Shown here in pieces: positions 1-6,381 of a DNA stretch of 9,006 nt. Below the pieces are notes generated by a model. The model was not told where the DNA came from and ran no database searches. It saw only the letters and a program-made list of their open reading frames with translations. Source of the DNA: Candidatus Lindowiibacteriota bacterium (GTDB lineage Bacteria > Lindowbacteria > 2-12-FULL-62-27); contig JAHFCY010000136.1 in NCBI GenBank assembly GCA_023249255.1, positions 1-9,006 of the forward strand. The letters run 5' to 3'. The translations under genes were made by a program, and so were the position numbers. Within the stretch, counting starts at the first letter, position 1, and every line of letters begins with the position of its first letter.

Positions 1-24
1 AGCCATCCGGGGGCGGCAAAGGGG

Positions 25-1164
25 ATGATGAAGCGGATGAACATCCGATTGGCGGCGAATGCGGAAGTCAAAGAGGTTCCGGCACCGGCGAGGCGCAAAA
101 CGCGCTTGGACCGGTTTTTGGAGGACGATCCGACGCTGGCCGCGACCTACTCGAAAATTCGAAAACACGCGCCCAAGATCGTCATCTCGGGCTACGACAT
201 TACCAAGCGCTGCAACCTCCGGTGCGAGGGGTGCTTTTTCTTCGAGGGCGACCTGTCCGCCGTATATCCCGACAACCACACGATCGAAGAGTACGAGGAG
301 TTTTTCGGCAAGGAACAATCGCGCGGCGTGACCTATCCCCATTTTGCGGGCGCCGAGCCGGCCCTCGTTCAGGACAGACTCCGGCTGGCCAACAAATACT
401 GGAAAAACGGATTGATTTATACCAACGGCACCGTCAAAATCGATCCCGACATCAGTTTCATGCTCCACGTTTCGCTCTGGGGCAATGAAGAGACGGACAA
501 ACTCTATCGGGGCGCGCCGGTTTTTAAACGCGGCATCAAGAATTACGCGGGCGAAGAGCGGGCCATTTTCATGTACACCATGAATCACCAGAACATCGAT
601 TTCATCCTTGACCTGGTCAAGATGTGCCGGGACAACGGCAACAGGATTTCATTCAACCACTACAGCCCGTCCCGCCAGTATAATGAGAAACTCCGCAGCA
701 CCGACGCCGCCGAACATCATGACTCCCGGAGCACATTCCGGTTCAGCACCGCCGACAACAACCTCCGCCTTACACCGGACGATTTGAAGCGCATCCGCGA
801 CATTCTGGACGGCGCGATCGAGGATTACCCGGAGACGGTGGTCTATTCGCATTACTACAATGAATGGATCAACAATCCGAAAGGCCGCTACGACGTCGAC
901 GCCAAGACCGGTTGGGCCACCAACTGCGTCATCCTCAACAAGGCCTATCACCGGCAGTACCACACCGACTTTTCCTACAGCGACGCCGAATGTTGCGTCG
1001 CGAACATCGACTGCTATTCCTGCCGGCATTACGTCGCCGGATACACCATGGTCATGGACAAGTTCTACCAGCATCTCGAGACCAAAGAGACTTTCTCCAA
1101 CTGGCTCGACGTCTACGACACTTGGTGCCGCCTGCATTTTAGAGGCTGGGATAATTTAGAGTAA
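25..1164 (+). CDS. Radical SAM protein with C-terminal cysteine cluster, function unknown
   Basis: A 379-residue radical SAM enzyme. The N-terminal ~50 residues are charged and variable. The core begins with a beta strand (KIVISGYDIT) leading into the [4Fe-4S]-binding CxxxCxxC motif, C63-N-L-R-C67-E-G-C70, which holds the cluster that cleaves S-adenosylmethionine to a 5'-deoxyadenosyl radical. A GAEP at 109-112 corresponds to the GGEP SAM-binding motif, and a barrel-like pattern follows (IYTNGT 131-136, HVSLWG 148-153). Near the C-terminus there is a second cysteine group, C301, C323, C324, C330, C333 and C368, which could bind an auxiliary Fe-S cluster in the manner of SPASM/twitch domains; that is inference. 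The substrate cannot be read from the sequence. Tandem ATGs at 25 and 28 follow a purine-rich GGGG; the frame stays open to base 1, so the true start could be upstream. The next gene is on the other strand, beyond a terminator. Confidence 0.88.
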   Translation: MMKRMNIRLAANAEVKEVPAPARRKTRLDRFLEDDPTLAATYSKIRKHAPKIVISGYDITKRCNLRCEGCFFFEGDLSAVYPDNHTIEEYEEFFGKEQSRGVTYPHFAGAEPALVQDRLRLANKYWKNGLIYTNGTVKIDPDISFMLHVSLWGNEETDKLYRGAPVFKRGIKNYAGEERAIFMYTMNHQNIDFILDLVKMCRDNGNRISFNHYSPSRQYNEKLRSTDAAEHHDSRSTFRFSTADNNLRLTPDDLKRIRDILDGAIEDYPETVVYSHYYNEWINNPKGRYDVDAKTGWATNCVILNKAYHRQYHTDFSYSDAECCVANIDCYSCRHYVAGYTMVMDKFYQHLETKETFSNWLDVYDTWCRLHFRGWDNLE

Positions 1165-1177
1165 AAGAAGCAAATCT

Positions 1178-1293
1178 AAAAAAAACCCAACCCACACACA
1201 GACACAGACCACCACAGACAGGATGATATGCTTCCTTTGGCAAGGGCCATCTGTCTGTGTCTGTCTGTGGTTCCCGGGTTTGAGATATTTTTT
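1178..1293. repeat. Long imperfect palindrome of CAGACA-type units, A8/T6 flanked
   Basis: This fills the first part of the 315-base gene-free stretch between the radical SAM gene and the membrane-protein gene. Visible pairings are AAACCC (1183-1188) with GGGTTT (1276-1281), CACAGAC (1203-1209) with GTCTGTG (1263-1269), and CCACAGACAG-type bases 1213-1221 with 1251-1259. An apical mini-hairpin is CCTT-TGGC-AAGG (1234-1245). Because the arms are built from short CAGACA/CACAGA units, several alternative registers pair, for example 1199-1209 with 1253-1263 (11 perfect bases). The outer ends are A8 (1178-1185) and T6 (1288-1293), so the structure resembles a bidirectional terminator or a dispersed intergenic element. 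Only one copy lies in this window. Between 1339 and 1479 I see nothing of note. Confidence 0.6.
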
Positions 1294-1302
1294 CGGGATG
1301 GT

Positions 1303-1338
1303 AAAAAAGGGTCCGCCAAATTTCGGCGAACCCTTTTT
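1303..1338. terminator. Bidirectional Rho-independent terminator
   Basis: The stem pairs AAAAAGGGTCCGCC (1304-1317) with GGCGAACCCTTTTT (1325-1338), with a single C/A mismatch (1313/1329) and the 7-base loop AAATTTC. The right side ends in TTTTT on the plus strand, and the left side reads as a T6 run on the minus strand. It can therefore stop transcription from the radical SAM gene on the left and from the minus-strand membrane-protein gene on the right, which converge here. Confidence 0.8.
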
Positions 1339-1479
1339 CCTCGGGTGAGGTCCGGCCCCGACGAATTTCCGACGGATGACCGTTCCTGTGCGGCCCTGTT
1401 CATTGCTTCTGCGTCAATCTCCGGCCGCTCGCGTATGGAGTTTCAATCAATCGCAAATCGGGCTACCGGGCGTTTTTCG

Positions 1480-1764
1480 TCAGTGAGTCGGTTCGCCCAT
1501 TTCAAACATCACATCCAGCGCTCCCATCAATGTTCCAATCAACAGCCCCAGGAACCCCAGAAAGTACGACCCCATTTTGCACAGCACCCCGATTCTCACC
1601 AGAGAATCGTTCATCCAGATGCCGTCGCCGAAGACCGCGGACAGCAGGAAAAACAGCCCTGACATGCCTACGATCTTGATGTACTTGTGGATTCCCAGAT
1701 CCGCGTGTTTATAGAGCACCGGAATGACCAAACATACGAGCCCCAGCAGAATTGTCCCGGACAT
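1480..1764 (-). CDS. Small membrane protein, three predicted helices, unknown function
   Basis: A 94-residue hydrophobic protein that I do not recognise. Three likely membrane segments are visible: about residues 4-18 (ILLGLVCLVIPVLY), 29-46 (IKIVGMSGLFFLLSAVFG) and 64-87 (a glycine-rich stretch from MGSYFLGF to LDVMF). A short charged loop with HKY lies between the first two. The C-terminus is acidic then polar (EMGEPTH). The reading frame is open further upstream to an ATG at 1836, but the start at 1764 is chosen because a perfect AAGGAGGTG lies 6 bases before it, and because the longer version would begin inside the -10 box of the promoter at 1837-1865. It stands alone on its strand, with its own promoter and the shared terminator at 1303-1338. 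A short conserved-hypothetical inner membrane protein is the most that can be said. Confidence 0.7.
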   Translation of the reverse strand: MSGTILLGLVCLVIPVLYKHADLGIHKYIKIVGMSGLFFLLSAVFGDGIWMNDSLVRIGVLCKMGSYFLGFLGLLIGTLMGALDVMFEMGEPTH

Positions 1765-1770
1765 TGTCTC

Positions 1771-1779
1771 CACCTCCTT
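1771..1779 (-). promoter_or_regulatory. Strong ribosome binding site AAGGAGGTG
   Basis: On the minus strand AAGGAGGTG is followed by the 6-base spacer GAGACA and the ATG at 1764. It decides the start of the small membrane protein, removing 24 residues from the longest open frame. Confidence 0.85.
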
Positions 1780-1836
1780 CCGCCGATCATGTCGGTTTGG
1801 AAAGTGAATGTCCCCCCACACTCGAAAGCTGGCCAC

Positions 1837-1865
1837 ATTATCCCCATGATATCCACATATGTCAA
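1837..1865 (-). promoter_or_regulatory. Sigma-70 promoter for the small membrane protein
   Basis: Reading the minus strand, a perfect -35 box TTGACA (1865-1860) is separated by exactly 17 bases from GATAAT (1842-1837), a 5/6 match to the -10 consensus. Transcription should begin near 1830, giving a leader of about 65 bases before the ATG at 1764. This is the best promoter in the window. Confidence 0.75.
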
Positions 1866-1879
1866 TAATTTTTTATTGA
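1862..1879. promoter_or_regulatory. Palindrome overlapping the -35 box, possible operator
   Basis: TCAATAA (1862-1868), a TTTT spacer and TTATTGA (1873-1879) form a perfect 7-base inverted repeat. Its left arm shares four bases with the TTGACA -35 box of the minus-strand promoter. A protein bound here would block that promoter, and it also lies about 85 bases upstream of the malate synthase start. The repressor reading is inference; an A/T-rich stretch of this kind can also arise by chance. Confidence 0.35.
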
Positions 1880-1914
1880 TGAAATAAAAAAGTATACACT
1901 CCATGTGCGAACGG

Positions 1915-1943
1915 TTGATCTCTCGGGCAAGCGATGCTTAGAT
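1915..1943 (+). promoter_or_regulatory. Weak candidate promoter for the glyoxylate operon
   Basis: TTGATC (1915-1920), a 17-base spacer and TTAGAT (1938-1943), preceded by an extended -10 style TG, are the only plausible -35/-10 pair just before malate synthase. Matches are 4/6 and 3/6, so this is weak. If real, transcription would start about at the GTG at 1951 and the message would have almost no leader before the start at 1966. A promoter further upstream, in the A/T-rich part 1862-1900, is an alternative. Confidence 0.2.
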
Positions 1944-1965
1944 CACCGACGTGAGATCGAAACGT

Positions 1966-4092
1966 ATGAAACTCTCGCGCAGATCTGCCGGTGGATCTGC
2001 CGCCGGTTTTGTGATTCTCAAAGATATTGCCCGGTCGTATCCCGACCTGTTCGGTGAACAGTCCGTCAATGGCCGCTGTCTTCGTGTCGATAACCTGATT
2101 GCGGAGTTGACGGTGAGATTCAGGCCGTTATTTGCGGAGGTTTTGGCCGCCCGCCGGAAATTTTTGGCCGGTGTTGCCGCCGGCCGCGCGCGGTACAAAT
2201 TTTCGGCGGCGAAGGACGCAGTGGAAGACGCCGATGGAAACACATGGACGGCGGGCCGGATCCGGCGGGGAATGATCGACCAATTTCTCGGGAAGAAAAC
2301 ATCCCACGCGTGGAAACTGAACGCGACGGTTCCGGTCGCGGATGAAGTCTTGAGGCCGGGACTTCAGGGAACCGGCCCGTTTGACGACCTCGGGATGGCG
2401 ATGGGCGCGCTGAACGCGGGCGGATACGGCGCGACGTCGTGGATGGCCGATTGGGAAGACGCCGGGAACGACAAAGGGGACAAACTTTACCGCGCATGGC
2501 GAAATCTGAAAGAACTTCTTGCCGGCGCATGGGACGGCCGGACGTATCATCATCCGGAAAAAAACAAGGATTACGCCATAAACGTTCCCCGGAAAGAGTG
2601 GCCGGTGATTTTTCACCGCGTGCCGGGAATTCACCTGCGAAACCGCCAGATCACGATGGATGGCATGAATGTCCCCGCGATCATTCCGGCGATGATCATT
2701 CACACCCTCACGAATTTTGACTCGCAGAAGAAAAACGGGACGGGGATTTATTTTTATGTTCCGAAAATCGAGACGCCGGCCGAGGCGCGTCTGGTGGCGG
2801 GGATTTTGAAAGCGATCGAAGAATCTGTCGGTGTTTTGTGCGGCACGATCAAAATCGAAATGCTGAACGAGCGCGCGCGCTACTTGGCCAATCAGGAACT
2901 GATCATGTGGGTTCTGAGGGACTGGCTGGTCGGCCCGAACGTCGGCCGCTGGGACTACATCAACAGCCGGATTGAAATGCTCAAAGACAAACCATCCGGC
3001 GTATTTCCCGATCCGCACACGGTCGGTATGACCGAGCCGTCGATGACGGAATACACGCGCCGCAACGCCTTGCTCACGGCGCTGGTCGGAGGATTTCCGA
3101 TCGGCGGGATGTCGGCGGTGATGAAAAGCCCCAGGTCGCCGGCGGAAATCAACGAGAAAGCGGTGCGGTCGATCTGGTTCGACAAACTGCGCGAGCGGCT
3201 GACAGGCCTGATCACCATCTGCGGGAAATCTCATGACCTCTATCGCCAGAGCTGGGTGGCGACGACGGAGGAAGAGTACGTGCGGGTCGGCTCCGAACCT
3301 CTGCAGGCGCCGCGGGAGAAACTGCAGGAGTTGGTGAATCGGCTCGATGGCGATGAGAAGTCCCGGTTGTGGGCGCTGGGCCTCCTGGATGCCGGCGGCA
3401 AAATCACGCCGCAGGTTTCGTCGGCGGGGGAGCTTGCTCCCGCCCAATTCTTTTCGGCCGCGGCCTGGGACAAACTCTTTCGCCGCCCGTCCGGCCAGAT
3501 TACCGAAAAGGGAATACGATACGCGATTTACATGGCGTCCGAATACATGTTTCAGCAGCTCAACGGAAACAACGCGGCCGCAATTGACGACTATCTAAGC
3601 GGCACGCGGTTGATGAACGATTTTGCCACGTACGAAATTTTCTGGCACTGGCTCTGGACGGTGCTTCGGCATGGATCGAAGTTGACCGAGGACGGGACGA
3701 TCGCCAAAAAGGGCGAACGGGTGACGCAGGACATGGTCGTTCGGCTGTTGGATGAACGAAGCCTGGCCGTCAAGGAATATTTTGAAACGCAGGACCGGGA
3801 AGGGATCAAGAGCCGATTCGACCGCCGGTTCGCACCGGTCACGATGGAAATTCTTCGCCGGCAACTTTTGCACCCCCGGTGGATCACCTACGGCTCGCGG
3901 GTTCTTTTGTCGATCATCGAATCCGGCGAGGTTGAACGCGCCCGGATTCTTGACGAAATTTTCAGCCGCCCGCCGGCCCGGTCGTCCTCCCATGACTTTG
4001 TTTATGATATTGTTTCTCCAGCCGGCTCGGAGCCACCCGGGAGAAAAACGAAGACGCAGAAAGGGAAAAAAAGAAAATGTCGCGAGAACTGA
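1966..4092 (+). CDS. aceB: Malate synthase, divergent long form
   Basis: Condenses glyoxylate with acetyl-CoA to malate, the second step of the glyoxylate bypass, in the cytoplasm. Numbering from the ATG at 1966 (708 residues), the family marks appear in order: DWEDA (162-166), HRVPGIHL (217-224, with the probable catalytic arginine R218), PKIET (266-270), [10 protein letters not shown] with likely Mg ligand E302, GRWDYI with Mg ligand D330, an MTEPSMTEY...IGGM stretch, and LMNDFAT (549-555) whose D552 matches the catalytic base of LMED-AT. Order and GRWDYI resemble the A type (about 530 residues), while the GTIKI-x-M-x-E stretch resembles the G type. It is well over 150 residues longer than AceB. 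The last ~30 residues are a lysine-rich tail reading through the leader of the next gene, which it overlaps by 16 bases. No good ribosome binding site is visible; GTG at 1951 is an alternative start. Confidence 0.9.
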   Translation: MKLSRRSAGGSAAGFVILKDIARSYPDLFGEQSVNGRCLRVDNLIAELTVRFRPLFAEVLAARRKFLAGVAAGRARYKFSAAKDAVEDADGNTWTAGRIRRGMIDQFLGKKTSHAWKLNATVPVADEVLRPGLQGTGPFDDLGMAMGALNAGGYGATSWMADWEDAGNDKGDKLYRAWRNLKELLAGAWDGRTYHHPEKNKDYAINVPRKEWPVIFHRVPGIHLRNRQITMDGMNVPAIIPAMIIHTLTNFDSQKKNGTGIYFYVPKIETPAEARLVAGILKAIEESVGVLCGTIKIEMLNERARYLANQELIMWVLRDWLVGPNVGRWDYINSRIEMLKDKPSGVFPDPHTVGMTEPSMTEYTRRNALLTALVGGFPIGGMSAVMKSPRSPAEINEKAVRSIWFDKLRERLTGLITICGKSHDLYRQSWVATTEEEYVRVGSEPLQAPREKLQELVNRLDGDEKSRLWALGLLDAGGKITPQVSSAGELAPAQFFSAAAWDKLFRRPSGQITEKGIRYAIYMASEYMFQQLNGNNAAAIDDYLSGTRLMNDFATYEIFWHWLWTVLRHGSKLTEDGTIAKKGERVTQDMVVRLLDERSLAVKEYFETQDREGIKSRFDRRFAPVTMEILRRQLLHPRWITYGSRVLLSIIESGEVERARILDEIFSRPPARSSSHDFVYDIVSPAGSEPPGRKTKTQKGKKRKCREN

Positions 4093-5873
4093 AACTGGCG
4101 GCGGTCCGCGAGTGTGACGAATTTCGAAAAGAGGTCAAATCGGTGCGCGCGTGGATGTCGTCGCCCCGATTCAAACATACGACCCGGTACTGGACCGCCG
4201 AAGATCTCGTGCGGGTTCGCGCCCGGGAGCGGAATAAATTCACGTTTACAGACACCATGGCCCGGAAATTCTGGGATATGCTGCAGAAATTCAAGGCGAA
4301 TGGGCGGAAAGGAAAGCGGCTGAACCACACGGCCACCGGAGGCGTCATCGACGGCGCGCAGGCCTCGGTCCTGGCGATGCACGGGTATCAGGCGCTCTAC
4401 GTGAGCGGCTGGCAGGCGTCGCTTCTCCATTATTCGAGCGGCCGGACCGGTCCGGACCTGGCCAAGTACCCGTACGACACGGTCCCGAAAGTGGTCGACC
4501 GGATCACGCGCGCCCAGCGGTGGTACGACGCGCGGCAGAGGGAAGAGCGCAGCCGGATGACGGAGGACGAGCTGGCCAAAACGCCGGCGGTTGACTACTT
4601 CCTGCCGATCTTCGCGGACGGCGACACGGGCCATGAAGCGGTCACGGAGCTCATGGATCTTTTCGTCGAGGCCGGCGCGGCGGCGGTGCACTTGGAGGAT
4701 CAGGCGCACGGCAAGAAAAAATGCGGTCACATGGCGGGGAAGGTTCTCGTTCCCACGCAGGAGCATACTCTGCGCCTTCTGGAAGCGCGCGCGGCGGCGG
4801 ATTTGTACGGTTCGGAAATTTTAATTGTGGCGCGGACAGACTCGGAAGCGGCGAAACTGCTGACGTCGGACGTCGACCCGCGCGACCACTGGTTCATTCT
4901 CGGAACGACTCTCGTGGATATTCCCGCGCTTGCGAAAATCGTCGGCATGGCGTGGGACCGGACCAACCGGAAGGAGAACGAGGCCCGGGTGAAAAAGTTG
5001 GAGAAGAAGTGGCCGACGTTTGCGTTTGCGGTCCGGCAGGTCTGGAAACACACCGACATGGGCGACAGCAAAGGCACAAAAGAAATGATCGAAATTCTGA
5101 CATCGGAATGGAACAAGAAGGCGAACCTGAAAACGTATTACGAGGCGGTCGCGGAAGCGATCGAGTCGGTGGACCGCCCGCACGTTCGGGCGCTGGCCAA
5201 ACGCTGGGCGGAGGAGAATCACCCGCTGAACGGGCTGTCGCTCCGCGAGCAGGTTGAGCTGGCCGAAAGCATGCGAATTCACGTGGAGTGGAACAAGCAC
5301 AAGCCGAAAGTGTTTGAAGGCTATTTTCAGATCCGGCCGGGCGTCGCCGCGGCCATCGCGCGCGGGCGGGCGTTCGCGCCGTTTGCCGACATTCTCTGGA
5401 TGGAACAGGAAAAACCGAGCCTGCACGAAGCAAAGGCGTTTTCATCCGGAGTTTTGGAAAAATTCCCGAACTCGCTGTTGGCGGCGAACAACTCGCCGTC
5501 GTTCAACTGGGACAATCCCGAATTGCACAAGGGCCTGACGAAGGCGCAAATCGACGCCAAACACAAAGCGCATCAGGAAGAGCAGGGCAAGATGGGCTAT
5601 GTGTTTCAATTCGTCACCCTGATGGGAAGCCACCAGGAACTTCTGGCGGCGCATTTGTTCGGCCGAACATTTCGCGATGAGGGGATGCTCGGATATGTGA
5701 GGGACGTCCAGCGGCAGGAGAAGCAAACCCGCGCGCCGTTTCTCAAACACCAGTGGTTTGCCGGATCGGGCCTGCGGGAAGCCATTGAGCGCCTGATTTA
5801 CGGCGGCGCCTCAGCCACCGGCATGGGCGGCAAAGGACTGACCGAGCGTCAATTCGACATCAAAAAAAGTTAG
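4077..5873 (+). CDS. aceA: Isocitrate lyase, long eukaryote-like form
   Basis: Cleaves isocitrate to glyoxylate and succinate, the first step of the glyoxylate bypass; the product feeds the malate synthase encoded just upstream. The 598 residues carry SGWQAS (110-115), FADGDTGH (179-186), the active-site loop KKKCGH (213-218) with catalytic C216, [14 protein letters not shown] (251-264), and NNSPSFNW (471-478), which matches the active-site lid NCSPSFNW apart from one Cys-to-Asn change. The enzyme is much longer than E. coli AceA (434 residues). The extra length lies between the VARTD strand and the [10 protein letters not shown] strand (about 265-435). Stretches such as [16 protein letters not shown], and the C-terminal [10 protein letters not shown], look like the fungal and plant form. 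The start is the ATG at 4077, with a modest AAAGGG (4060-4065) 11 bases before it; it overlaps the malate synthase stop, suggesting translational coupling. Confidence 0.95.
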   Translation: MSRELKLAAVRECDEFRKEVKSVRAWMSSPRFKHTTRYWTAEDLVRVRARERNKFTFTDTMARKFWDMLQKFKANGRKGKRLNHTATGGVIDGAQASVLAMHGYQALYVSGWQASLLHYSSGRTGPDLAKYPYDTVPKVVDRITRAQRWYDARQREERSRMTEDELAKTPAVDYFLPIFADGDTGHEAVTELMDLFVEAGAAAVHLEDQAHGKKKCGHMAGKVLVPTQEHTLRLLEARAAADLYGSEILIVARTDSEAAKLLTSDVDPRDHWFILGTTLVDIPALAKIVGMAWDRTNRKENEARVKKLEKKWPTFAFAVRQVWKHTDMGDSKGTKEMIEILTSEWNKKANLKTYYEAVAEAIESVDRPHVRALAKRWAEENHPLNGLSLREQVELAESMRIHVEWNKHKPKVFEGYFQIRPGVAAAIARGRAFAPFADILWMEQEKPSLHEAKAFSSGVLEKFPNSLLAANNSPSFNWDNPELHKGLTKAQIDAKHKAHQEEQGKMGYVFQFVTLMGSHQELLAAHLFGRTFRDEGMLGYVRDVQRQEKQTRAPFLKHQWFAGSGLREAIERLIYGGASATGMGGKGLTERQFDIKKS

Positions 5874-5887
5874 ACGCGCCCCGTCTA
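5862..5887 (-). terminator. Minus-strand terminator holding both convergent stop codons
   Basis: TAGACG (5871-5876) and CGTCTA (5882-5887) form a 6-base perfect stem with the loop CGCCC. On the minus strand the stem is followed, after AC, by seven T residues (A7 at 5862-5868 on the plus strand), giving a compact Rho-independent terminator for the ACT-domain gene. There is no T run on the plus side, so it should not stop the aceB-aceA transcript. The left arm begins with the TAG of isocitrate lyase, and the right arm, read on the minus strand, with the TAG of the ACT gene. Confidence 0.6.
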
Positions 5888-6277
5888 CGCGCGCAGGACC
5901 TTCAGGGCCTTTTTGGTATCCGATACGCGGACGATCAACACGCCGTTTTTCTCCCGGCTTCCCACCGTGCCGTAGGCATATTCAATATTGATATGAGCTT
6001 TTGAGAGCCGTTCAGAAAGACCTTCAAGGGCGCCGCGTTTGTTGGTCAGCTCGACCACCAATACGTCTGATTCGACGACCAACATTCCGGCCGACTCCAG
6101 CACGTCAATGGCTTTGTCGGGATCGGACACAATCAGGCGCACGACGGCGTGGTCAACGGTGTCGGAAACCGTCATGCCGAGAACATCGATGTTGTGATGG
6201 GCCAGATCGGATGTGACTTTGGCCAGCACTCCCGGCTCGTTTTTCAGAAAGACGGACAACTGGTTTCGAACTTGCAT
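5885..6277 (-). CDS. Tandem ACT-domain protein, probable amino acid sensor
   Basis: A 130-residue protein made of two ACT domains. The first covers about 5-67, with the turn KNEPGVLAKVTSDLAHHNIDV (glycine G16 between strand 1 and helix 1). The second covers about 73-129, with NKRGALEGLSERL (G82) and INIEYAYG. ACT domains pair to bind small ligands, usually amino acids, at the glycine-containing interface. Proteins of only two ACT domains occur widely and are often annotated as regulators or as relatives of the acetolactate synthase small subunit; no catalytic domain is present. The start at 6277 has GAGGTG 8 bases upstream. It follows the HAD-DJ-1 gene after 104 bases occupied by a repeat hairpin, and it converges with isocitrate lyase, with which it shares a terminator hairpin. 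The ligand cannot be told from the sequence. Confidence 0.88.
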   Translation of the reverse strand: MQVRNQLSVFLKNEPGVLAKVTSDLAHHNIDVLGMTVSDTVDHAVVRLIVSDPDKAIDVLESAGMLVVESDVLVVELTNKRGALEGLSERLSKAHINIEYAYGTVGSREKNGVLIVRVSDTKKALKVLRA

Positions 6278-6302
6278 GAGTTGGTCACCTCTTCAAGAAT
6301 TG

Positions 6303-6375
6303 GGGTAACGCGTAACGGGTAAAAATACAGGTACACGACTCGTTACCCGTTACTCGTCACCCGTTACCCATTACG
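6303..6375. repeat. Heptad repeat array with inverted copy (long hairpin)
   Basis: Bases 6341-6375 are five consecutive 7-base units on the plus strand: CGTTACC, CGTTACT, CGTCACC, CGTTACC, CATTACG. The reverse complement of about two and a half units lies at 6303-6320. Bases 6303-6320 can pair with 6345-6362 at 16 of 18 positions across a 24-base loop. No T run follows on either strand, so this is not a typical terminator. It sits in the 104-base gap between the HAD-DJ-1 gene and the ACT gene, and could affect read-through or mRNA stability between them. Confidence 0.75.
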
Positions 6376-6381
6376 CTGTTT

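Noticed and set aside
649-1137. Minus-strand frame (162 codons) with valine-rich product opposite the radical SAM gene
   Set aside because: It is antisense to the conserved C-terminal part of the radical SAM enzyme, with no start signal or recognisable family.
1228-1662. Plus-strand open frame (144 codons) through the intergenic palindrome and terminator
   Set aside because: It would translate through a terminator hairpin and the antisense of the membrane-protein gene. No domain or ribosome binding site supports it.
2128-3447. Long minus-strand open frame (439 codons) inside malate synthase
   Set aside because: It lies fully antisense to a gene with all catalytic motifs, its product is an Arg/Pro/His-rich composition typical of GC-rich antisense frames, and it has no recognisable motif.
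6341-6375. Possible CRISPR array
   Set aside because: The 7-base units are contiguous with no spacers, and no cas gene is present.
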